Below, one piece after another: positions 56,177 to 64,000 of a DNA stretch of 64,000 bases (the stretch's first letter is position 1; the number at the start of each line of letters is the position of its first letter). Source of the stretch: Rosellinia necatrix (Eukaryota; Ascomycota; Sordariomycetes; Xylariales; Xylariaceae). Both the position numbers and the translations under genes were made by a program. Where the stretch lies: contig JAGYVD010000002.1 in the NCBI GenBank assembly GCA_021209875.1, forward strand, positions 1,240,001-1,304,000, read 5' to 3'. The notes beneath the pieces were generated by a model. That model worked only from the letters and a program-made list of their open reading frames with translations. It ran no database searches and was not told where the DNA came from.

Positions 56177-56962
56177 TCATAGGAAGCTCCGGCGGGGGAA
56201 TTGAACCCCCTCGACGGCGGCGTTGTCGGTAAACCAGCTGCAGCGGTCGCCCGCGGCCTCGTTGATGAGGGCGCAGGGGAGGCCGTTGCCAAGCTCGAAG
56301 ATCTCCTTCATGATCCCCTTCTTCCCGCCACCGGTGGCGACGAAGGCGACCCGGACGGCATGCGTCACGACGGGGAGCGTGAGGGTGATGCGCTTCGGCG
56401 GCGGCTTGGGCGAGTCCTCGATGGGGGCGACCCACGCGTCGGTCTCGCGCAATAGCTCGTGCCCGGGGAAGAGGCTGCAGGTGTGGCCGTCCGGGCCGCA
56501 GCCGAGCAGGATGAGGTCGAAGATGGGGAGCTTGACCGAGTCACCCTTTGCAAACGAACCGACGAGCGTCTTCTCGTACTGGTCGGCCAGCTCCTGCGTG
56601 TCGTTCAGGTACTGGGCATCGATGGGGTGGACAATCGGCTGGCCCGCAGAGGCAGGGATCTTGTCCAGCAGCTCTTGCTTGATGAGGGCATAGTTGCTGT
56701 CTTGGTGGTCCAGCGGGACGGCTCTCTCATCAGCAAAGAAGATCTCCCATTTGTCGAACTTGATCACGTCCTTATCGGACTTGGGTTCGGCGAGTAATGC
56801 TTGGGCGAGGGTCTTGGGGAGGGAGCCGCCTGAGACGGCGACCTTGAAGACGTCATGACGGGTCAGGCCGGCGTCCTGACAAGAAATAATGTAGGATCGA
56901 AGCGCCGGTGTGAGGGCATCGGTGTCGTTGAAAGCAAACAGGTTAGGTTGCTTTCCCGGCAT
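56177..56962 (-). CDS. 6-phosphogluconolactonase
   Basis: Single exon, 261 residues from MPGKQPNLFAFND, the normal length for the family. The enzyme hydrolyses 6-phosphoglucono-1,5-lactone to 6-phosphogluconate, the second step of the oxidative pentose phosphate pathway, in the cytosol. Family blocks: FKVAVSGGSLPKTLAQALL (phosphate/sugar-binding loop), WEIFFADERAVPLDHQDSNY, IFDLILLGCGPDGHTCSLFPG (active-site GPDGH with the catalytic His), PPPKRITLTLPVV, VAFVATGGGKKGIMKEIF and a C-terminal RCSWFTDNAAV. It matches yeast Sol3/Sol4. The divergent neighbour at 59.3 kb is PHO13, a metabolite-repair phosphatase that protects the same pathway. Confidence 0.97.
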   Translation of the reverse strand: MPGKQPNLFAFNDTDALTPALRSYIISCQDAGLTRHDVFKVAVSGGSLPKTLAQALLAEPKSDKDVIKFDKWEIFFADERAVPLDHQDSNYALIKQELLDKIPASAGQPIVHPIDAQYLNDTQELADQYEKTLVGSFAKGDSVKLPIFDLILLGCGPDGHTCSLFPGHELLRETDAWVAPIEDSPKPPPKRITLTLPVVTHAVRVAFVATGGGKKGIMKEIFELGNGLPCALINEAAGDRCSWFTDNAAVEGVQFPRRSFL

Positions 56963-59254
56963 GATGGCTGATGGGCAAGGTGGTGGATGGTGGGCGGATG
57001 GAGACTGATGCTGGTACCTGGAGGTATATGGAGTGGACTTGGAAGGTTAATGAGTCGTGACAAGAATCTGGCGAGAATCCGACGGGGAGCACCAGAGGTG
57101 TTTCTGTCAGGATGAAGGCGAGGTGACGAATAATTGGCAAAGTGGTGAATAATAAATGGCGGGTCCAGGGCAGTTGGTAGTGGTAGGTCGGAACGTGGGC
57201 GAGGGCGAGGGCGTGGGCGAGGGCGTGGGCGAGGGAGGGTTGTAGAAGTAGAAGTGATATAACGGTGGGGTTTGTACGTTGCAGCACTGTTCTCGCTACC
57301 TGGTTACTGTCAATCTTGGTATCTGTTGGCAGGGATTAGTGGGTATCTCCTCTCTGCCTCCTTCTCTATGGTCAATTTCTGCAAACAATAGTGAAATAGT
57401 TTACGATCTGTTTTCTCTCACACCTGATTTGCTCGACCGGTATCAACACGGCGGCAATACATTGCCTAAGAGATATGAACCATAGCCCAAACGATAAAAA
57501 AAAACACCTATGACAGCATGAGTTTCGCTTAGTTAAAAATAGACAACGCGGGGTTAGGTCTATATAAAGATATGTATGTATTCCGGTAGGTATACGTATC
57601 CCATCTACCCAGGTAAGGTATAGCTGGAAATGAGGTTTTTTTTGGCCCCTCCTCTTTTTTTTTTTTTCCTTCCGTTCCTACTTATCCTTTTTGGGCAGAC
57701 ATCCCGTAATTATTTGCTAGAATTTTGAGAGGCCTGTGACTAATCGGATCAACATTGTAAATTTCTAGAGCCTTCTAACTAGGTGGCTCATCATGTACAA
57801 CAGTGACGAGAGGCAACTACGTTGTCCCGGTGGCAACTAATAGAGTGGTGGGGCAAATACCTGTTACTGTACTGAATATTAACATGTAGTTATACTATAT
57901 AACTATTGTTTGACAAGGAGAATTACGGTGGGGTATCTGACGTAGTGTGGAATCTCCCCCAATCGGCCACCGCGAAAGGGTAGCTTCGGTTTTGCAAGGG
58001 GATCGAGCCGGGTAGGTCCCTGTAACCTGGTGCTGGGCCACGAGCTTTGCGAGGGGATTGACGAACCGACAGCGCATCCCTGCAGCGGAACGAGTGGAGG
58101 CTACCTAGTGTAGTGCACAGATACCACTTTACTAGTGGTAAGTTGCGACCTTCCGGCTGCTATGCTGCACGGGATGTCTAACCTTATGGGGCTGTCAGTA
58201 CTTACAGCGCTGTAACTCGATGCTATCAGCAAGCTCGGCGCTAGATTAGCGCTTCAGTTGCTTCGCTCCAGCCACCGCTATTTCCGCCATTATTTCGCCC
58301 TTGGCATTTTGCGAACAATGTTCACGTATTTCGACTGGTATATATTGGTTCAACTAACGAATCTATTGCAAATGAAAACGTGGAACCTGGGTGGTTGGCT
58401 TCCGTTTAGATGAGAAGATGTTGGAATATTCAGTGAAGGGTACCTACGGGGAAGTCACCTGGCTTGGCGTTGGAGATATCGAAAGCACTCGGTAATCTTG
58501 CTGGTATAAATGAACCAGATCTCCCGTGAGTTTCCCAGCACCCGCATATATAACCTACCTGCTTATACTGTAGCTAGTAACCAAATTAGTAAGATACCAA
58601 GGTACTCGTAGGTTAGTAGATATTTGCCTTGGCGGCGCTACACGAGTAATCGATAAGCTTGTGTGATGTTACCTACCATACCACGACTTGCGGGATTAGG
58701 TAGTTACCTATCGCCCACGGGTATATGGGGGCACCCTAAGAGCAAAGACTTGAAGCGCAGTGATAGTTTAAGACCATAACTGCGGTAGACATTGACATAT
58801 TAGTGTTTGTGGTAATAAAACCACCGGGTCAAATAATTACATATTTTAGACAGCAGATGTTTTTATTTGCCGAGTGGCACTGTCGAATAAGTAGCACCTA
58901 GACCTTAGGTGGTTATTCGCTCCATGCTGTCGCACCAATTTAGGTTTGCAACAGGTAAGTATTTAGGAATACGCAGGTAGCTAGCTGTCTGATATAGCCT
59001 TTTACATAGGATTATAGCGTGGAGCTAGTCATTGGCTGTCAGTTGGGGACACAACACAACAAGGCCAAATGGCCGCGATAAGCACAATGCCGACAACGCT
59101 CCGGCAGGTGCTAGGTAGGCATGCTAAATGCTAGGCACTGGCAAGAACCCGTGGAACAATGAGGATTTCACAGCATAACTTCGCAATATATACTTCTCAA
59201 CACACCGTCTCTCATTCCTGACGCCCTCTATTCAACAGCACACCAGCCAGAGAA
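56963..59254. promoter_or_regulatory. Divergent upstream region, 6-phosphogluconolactonase and PHO13
   Basis: 2.3 kb between divergent starts. The first 300 bases are the 6-phosphogluconolactonase leader (pyrimidine-rich on the minus strand) with GGGCGAGGGCGT repeats at 57190-57238. The middle contains GGTTTTTTTT and T13 runs (57633-57668), AT-rich DNA and scattered TACCTA motifs (58555, 58668, 58700). No gene or RNA gene was recognised. Confidence 0.4.
57190..57238. repeat. GGGCGAGGGCGT tandem repeat
   Basis: Alternating GGGCGA and GGGCGT hexamers, about seven units, within the upstream region of 6-phosphogluconolactonase. Confidence 0.8.
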
Positions 59255-60450
59255 ATGGGCCAGTCCAAGTATCTCACGGGCAATTCTGCTGCCATCGCAG
59301 AGTTCTTGGATAAATTCGATGTGCGTCCAAAAATCCCTCTATGACTGACTGCACGCTGCCCGCGCACGCATCTCACACTTCCTACATAGGTATTTCTATT
59401 TGATTGCGATGGTAAACGAACCTCCTTGGGCTGCCCAGATTGCAAAGGGGACCGAGCTGACCTCGTTTGCAGGCGTGTTATGGTCCGGGGATCACGTATT
59501 CGAAGGCACTGTCGAGACCCTCGAATTACTGAGATCGAAAGGTTAGAACCACACAGCGCAGCCCACCCTGCTGGTTGTCTTTCATCCCTTATTTATCAGA
59601 TATAATCAATCCAATCAGCTAGCTATCTATGTGATCACCTCAAGCTAATACATAAAAAAAAAACATAAAAAAAAATGAACCAACAGGCAAGAAAGTCGTG
59701 TTTGTAACCAACAACTCGACGAAGTCCCGGCAAGACTATCAGAAGAAGTTGATAGGCATGGGCATTCCCAGCAACATAGAGGAGATCTTCGCGTCAGCTT
59801 ACTCGTCTGCTATCTACATCTCCCGGATTCTAAAGCTTCCGGGTCCGCACAACAAGGTCTTCGTGTTAGGCGAGAGCGGGATAGAGCAAGAACTGCGGAC
59901 GGAAAATGTGCCGTTCATCGGAGGCACAGACCCGTCGCTCCGGCGGGACATGACGCCGGCCGACTTTGCCGGGCTCGCCGACGGTTCCATGCTGGACCCC
60001 GACGTCGGCATTGTGCTCGCCGGCCTTGACTTCCACGTCAACTACTTGAAGATCTCCATGGCGTACCAATACCTGCGCCGTGGCGCCGTCTTCCTTGCGA
60101 CGAACCTCGATAGCACGCTGCCCATGAGCCAAACCTTCTTTCCTGGCGCGGGCTCCATCTCCATCCCGCTCATCAACATGATCGGTGCCAAGCCAACAGC
60201 CCTTGGGAAGCCCTCTCAGGCCATGATGGACGCTATCGAAGGCAAGTTTCACTTCGACCGCACTCGCACCTGCATGGTTGGCGATCGTCTCGACACCGAT
60301 ATCCAGTTCGGCATTCAGGGAGGTCTCGGTGGCACTTTAGCCGTGCTCACGGGCGTCACGAAAAAGGAGCATTGGGAAGCAGAGGAGGCTGAATTTGTGC
60401 CTGCATACTATGTCGATAGACTCAGCGACCTTAGGGGCGGAAGCTCGTAA
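59255..60450 (+). CDS. PHO13: 4-nitrophenylphosphatase / phosphoglycolate phosphatase PHO13 (HAD family)
   Basis: Four exons, 59255-59320, 59400-59421, 59473-59541 and 59687-60450, give 306 residues, the usual length. Exon 2 is a 22-nt micro-exon that supplies the nucleophile motif VFLFDCDG; with exon 3 it reads DCDGVLWSGDHVFEGTVETL (HAD motif I, nucleophile Asp27 and acid Asp29). Motif II is VVFVTNNSTKSR; the C2-type cap is present (EEIFASAYSSAIYISR, VGIVLAGLDFHVNYLK), followed by GKPSQAMMD (motif III Lys) and MVGDRLDTDIQFG (motif IV). Yeast Pho13 and mammalian PGP remove 2-phospholactate, 4-phosphoerythronate and 2-phosphoglycolate, side products of glycolysis. Introns are 51-145 nt with GT-AG ends. 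Confidence 0.96.
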
Positions 60451-61091
60451 GGATTTTAGCAAGCGAACTCAACGTTTCTTTTAGACTACCAGCGGTAGAA
60501 GGAGAGCGCAACGGCAACGCCATACCGATGCTAGCTTTTTCTATTCACAGAAGATATAGATATCTAGAAAACTAGATTATCGTAGAGATTTATAAAAGGA
60601 GGGTGGATCTTCAATTCATGATGCCTTTTACCAACGAATAGCCCACTTAGTTGGCCAGCCGGTTCGGCAAACCCCAAAACTAAAAGCTTCACGTCACCTG
60701 CGCTATGCTACTGGTGATGCCGCCCCATTCCAGGTGTTCTACTCACAATTAGTTGGTGCCCAAGTCATGCTGCATCCCATAGGATTACCCTGCCACGTCC
60801 AGGTTTTATCCAATAAAGTGACCTACCCCAAGATGCCCCGCGCCAGATCCCGCCTCCGTCCACGGAGGTGGGATTTTGAGGGAACCAAACGACGAAACCT
60901 CTAAATGATGTGAACGGGGTCAACAGTTTGGCGCTGATATTTTACGCAGAAGCGAACACACTGGCCCCTATATAAACTTAACCCACAGGATAACCTATCC
61001 GTAAATACTGACACTAAACCACCTTATATGGTATTATTTACAAAAGATACAACGCTTTAGATTTTTCGAGTTGTCTAATTTAGCAACAATC
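60451..61091. other. Intergenic spacer, PHO13 to dioxygenase gene
   Basis: 640 bases: PHO13 3' UTR and the short upstream region of the dioxygenase gene (a CCTATATAAACTTAA TATA-like element near 60966, about 125 bases before the ATG). No gene seen. Confidence 0.4.
60966..60979 (+). promoter_or_regulatory. Possible TATA element of the dioxygenase gene
   Basis: CTATATAAACTTAA about 120 bases upstream of the ATG at 61092; matches TATAWAW. Position fits a core promoter; there is no transcript evidence. Confidence 0.35.
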
Positions 61092-62492
61092 ATGGCATCA
61101 CCGCCGGCGCCCCTCACGGATGCAGAGAAGGAGTTCTTTCTCGAGCACGGCTACTTGAAGCTCACCAACTGCTTCACGCGCGAGCAGGCCGCCGAGGTAT
61201 GCGAGGGGGTATGGACGCGGCTCGGCATGTCGCCGACGGATAAGAGCACCTGGACCAAGGAGCGAACGAACGTACGTGCACAACAAATTCATCCTATTAG
61301 TCTTCTCCCTCGTCATCCTACTGTTAATACTGCTCTCTCTCTCTCTCTTTTCATACCAGACCCACCCTTCCCCCTTTGCTCCCCTTATATATATATATGT
61401 GTATATATATAAAAGCACAACAAATGAAGAAGCCCGGCTAATATAGCGCACGACACGCGCGGAACGCCAGATGCCGTCCCACCGCACCTTCGACGTGGCG
61501 GCGTTCGCGCCGAAGGCGTGGGCGGCGATCTGCGAGCTCTGCGGGGGCGAGGGCCGCGTGGCGCCGTCGAGCCGGACGTGGCGGGACTCGCTGATCGTGA
61601 ACCTCGGGACGGCGGCGGCGGCGGCGCGGGGGAGCCCGACGCCGCCGCGCGAGCTCCCCGGCTGGCACGTGGACGGGGATTTCTTCGTGCACTACCTCGA
61701 CAGCCCGGAGCAGGCGCTTCTCGTGACGCCGTTGCTGACGGACGTGGAGGCCGGCTCCAGCTCCGGCTCCAGCTCCGGCTCCAGCTCCGGCTCCGGCTCC
61801 GGCTCCGAATCCTCCGGCGTCGGTGCGGCGGGCGCCACGGTGCTGTGCCCGCCGGGCGTCGGCCACGTCGCGCGCTGGCTGCACGCGCACCCGCGCGGCG
61901 TCTCGCCGTGGATGCGGCCGCGCGACGACGGCGCCGGCTTCGCGCTCGAGGGCTCCGCCGCCGCCTGGTACGCCGCGTTCCTGGCCACGGTGCCGGACGC
62001 CGCGTTCGTCGAGGCCGCCGGCGCCGTCGGCGACGTCTTCCTCATGCACCCGCTCATGATGCACTCCGCCACCGACAACCCGCTGCGCCGCGTCCGCATC
62101 ATCACGAACCCGCCCGTCGCGCTCCGGGAGCCGCACTGCTTCGACCGCCCCGACGGGGACTATAGCCTCGGTATGAGGTTTTTTTTTTTTTCTGTTTCTT
62201 TCTTTCTTTTCTCTCCTTCCATTCTCTCTCTCTCCCAAGGGTTCGCTTGCCATGCTGGAGGAGGGGAGGTGGGATTTCAGGGGTCATCTTTACTTGCTAA
62301 CTCATCCCCTTCGCCCGCGCAGTGGAGAGGAAGACTATAATGTGCATCGGCGAGGAGAAGCTCAAGGGGTGGAAGATCACCGGGCCCAGGGAGCCCGTGG
62401 TCACGCAGCGCATGAGGGGTCTCGAGGCGATGAAGCGCGAGGAGGAGAGGAGGCTGGAGGAGTCGAAGAAACAGGCTGTTGCTGCTGCTTGA
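61092..62492 (+). CDS. Phytanoyl-CoA dioxygenase (PhyH) family protein
   Basis: Three exons, 61092-61271, 61471-62170 and 62323-62492, give 349 residues. The family is Fe(II)/2-oxoglutarate-dependent oxygenases. Visible: N-terminal FFLEHGYLKLTNCF (typical PhyH start), ERTNMPSHRTFDV across intron 1, AWAAICELCGGEGRV, the iron-binding HxD in WHVDGDFFVHYLD (His126, Asp128), and the distal His in FLMHPLMMHSATDN followed by RRVRIITNPPV (Arg for 2-oxoglutarate). The C-terminal exon is charged and helical (MKREEERRLEESKKQ). A Ser/Gly run of about 22 residues interrupts the strand region after LLVTPLLTDVEAG. The substrate is unknown; it resembles fungal proteins of secondary or lipid metabolism. Intron 1 has a (TA)n/CT-rich body. 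Confidence 0.92.
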
Positions 62493-62963
62493 TGTCTCTG
62501 GCTATATTGGGCAAACAGGAATATGATACTATACTATACTATACTATACTATATTACAACATCTTCGTTGCTAGAATGGTAAAAGTTGAATGTTGTCGAG
62601 TCGAGCACTCAACCATCAACACTACATATAACTATATACTGTCTTCGCGCACTGTAACAGTATGGCCCTCATGTCAGTGTATAACACCTAACACTAAGCG
62701 ACTTCTTTACCTTTCAACACTTTACTACGAAGCTGCACAGTATTAGATGACAGTCATTCCAAGTGAGCTACTTGTTTAAGCTGAAAAGTGACGGTTCCGC
62801 TGGAAATAGATCCCAAACTTGATAGATAAAAGCAGTCATAGTCTAAAAATCGAAGCATTGAGATACATGAGTAGTGCAGTCTTCCGAATTCCAGTCTAGT
62901 CAAATTGAGCCTTCATATCCACCTATGTCATACCTCTCTATTTCACATTTACTATGACAATTG
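62493..62963. other. Convergent spacer with (ACTAT)n repeat
   Basis: 470 bases between converging genes, AT-rich, with about five ACTAT units at 62527-62552. No gene seen. Confidence 0.5.
62527..62552. repeat. (ACTAT)n microsatellite
   Basis: Five tandem ACTAT units. Confidence 0.85.
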
Positions 62964-64000
62964 CTAACCTGCCAGAATCACCACGTAGGTGATTATAGCA
63001 GCGCCATACATAATGACTAGAAAGCTAGTAACTGGGGTATATATAAAGGCCTGTGCTATGTTGTCAGCAAATAGAGCAGCTGGGGGAGATAAAAGTAGAA
63101 ACGAGGCCGTCAACCCAAACGTTTTCCATGTGAAACTCAAATTCGCGCCTGATCCGATGACAGAAGCCAGAACCTTAGTCGAATTGAGCATGTCAAGGGA
63201 AACGCCATCGAGTGTACTGTTTACCCAGTTCGAGAAACCCTCAGGGCCTTCCTTGGTTTCTGCATCTAGGTTCATCCCGAAAAGGCTTGTCGTGAAAGAG
63301 AGCGGCAGGAATACGGAGGCAAGAATAGTAAGCTTGAATGTCCTGAGATCCTGTTGTACCTGGAGGTGATCGTGCAAGGTCTTTTTATCGCTCTCGATTT
63401 TGAGTTGAAGATCCTCCAACTCCCCCTTAAGGAACTCTAGATCCGTGCGAACAGTCACTAGTTCGTCACTGGAAGACTCGTCACCTTTGGGTGCAATACC
63501 CATACTTCTTTCCCATTCCGCTAAGCAATGAATGACTTCCAGAGCGTGCTCAATCCCAGCTTGAGCTGCTTGGCGATGATCGTCGAGGAGTAATAGAAAC
63601 CGTAATTTGCTCGTGGATGGGCTCTGACGCCAAATGGATTGCTTTCATATGTTAACTATTGACGAATCTGTAATATTTTGTCATAACAGCTTACTTACCA
63701 TTCGGTGAATTTCTATAGAACAATCGCGCGCAAACTTCGACGTGTCTGCGATCAGGACCCGGAAGACGCAGTATATAGAAAGGGCTATTTCCCTCATCGG
63801 CGACCAATGCTGACTACTATCACTATCACCTTGCCCGTCGACAACTGCCTTGGCGTCCACGGTTGAATCACGCTCCGTAATAAATTGTGCATGCGTTCGA
63901 AAAACCTCAAAGACGATAATGAGTCGAAACTTCCCTTCGCCTGCCTCGTTAGAAGACACCAGTATCTTCGCATATTGAGGTCGTGGTCTAGATCGCCTAG
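62964..64000 (-). CDS. CorA-like Mg2+ transporter-domain protein (5'-partial)
   Basis: Two exons are visible, 63699 to the window edge and about 63633 to 62964; the frame is open at the right edge, so the N-terminus is missing. The intron is GTAAGT...CGTCAG. The join reads EIHRMSPSTSKLRFLLLLDD. The C-terminal part has a long coiled helix (VRTDLEFLKGELEDLQLKIESDKKTLHDHL), then FLPLSFTTSLFGMNLD, where GMN is the signature of the CorA Mg2+ channel pore, then two hydrophobic segments (LTASFLLLSPPAALF and SFLVIMYGAAIITYVVI). Fungal CorA-like proteins of this type often have long N-terminal regions of unknown role, so transport of Mg2+ is likely but not certain. The segment between GMN and TM2 is longer than in classic CorA. 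Confidence 0.85.

Noticed and set aside
61438..62253. Minus-strand 271-residue frame and plus-strand 215-residue frame across the PhyH gene
   Set aside because: Low-complexity Arg/Ala/Gly shadows of a clear dioxygenase exon.

Overview
The window is a piece of nuclear DNA from a filamentous ascomycete (Pezizomycotina, most likely a sordariomycete). Evidence: short GT-AG introns (about 50-130 nt) with CTAAC/CTGAC-type branch sites, eukaryotic monocistronic genes on both strands, a eukaryotic tRNA-Gly, fungal protein families (HUT1, TPT1, EFG1, SEA4, PHO13, 6-phosphogluconolactonase, Msg5-type phosphatase, Rnc1/Pbp2-type KH protein) and pyrimidine-rich upstream tracts. The species cannot be named from sequence alone. 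No bacterial operon, virus, CRISPR array or intact transposon was seen.

Layout. 0-1.5 kb: 3' part of a gene for an acidic W/D-rich protein with an aftiphilin/Laa2-like DDFGEF motif. 1.5-6 kb: gene-free, rich in TACCTA/TAGGTA motifs and ending in CT-rich tracts. 6.1-7.4 kb: three-KH RNA-binding protein. 9.0-10.5 kb: HUT1 nucleotide-sugar transporter. 11.8-14.2 kb (minus): MAP-kinase-phosphatase-like protein with an apparent 1-nt frame break near its 3' end. 14.2-23.5 kb: a 9-kb stretch with no supportable gene. 23.5-27.2 kb: large low-complexity coiled-coil protein. 27.8 kb: tRNA-Gly(GCC). 28.7-30.2 kb: TPT1 tRNA 2'-phosphotransferase. 30.8-32.3 kb (minus): dsRNA-binding-domain protein whose frame continues past an in-frame TAG. 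33.2-34.1 kb (minus): EFG1 rRNA-processing protein. 34.1-38.7 kb: AT-rich, gene-free. 38.7-42.1 kb: SEA4/Mios subunit of the SEA/GATOR2 complex (five exons). 42.8-44.9 kb and 47.3-49.7 kb (minus): two conserved-looking but uncharacterised proteins. 52.9-55.4 kb: 14-TM DHA2-type MFS transporter with an apparent 1-nt frame break. 56.2-57.0 kb (minus): 6-phosphogluconolactonase. 59.3-60.5 kb: PHO13 phosphatase. 61.1-62.5 kb: phytanoyl-CoA dioxygenase family protein. 62.9-64 kb (minus): C-terminal part of a CorA-like protein, running off the window.

Functional themes. 27.8-34.1 kb holds a tRNA gene, a tRNA-splicing phosphotransferase, a dsRNA-binding protein and an rRNA-processing factor next to each other. 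6-phosphogluconolactonase and PHO13 are divergent neighbours; the first works in the oxidative pentose phosphate pathway, the second removes 4-phosphoerythronate, an inhibitor of the next step. Many proteins carry Gly, Ser, Gln, Glu or Asp runs inserted in otherwise conserved domains. No convincing new multi-gene system was found. The most interesting signals are the TAG-interrupted dsRBD gene, two +1 frame breaks in C-runs, the dispersed TAGGTA motif, and the gene-free blocks.
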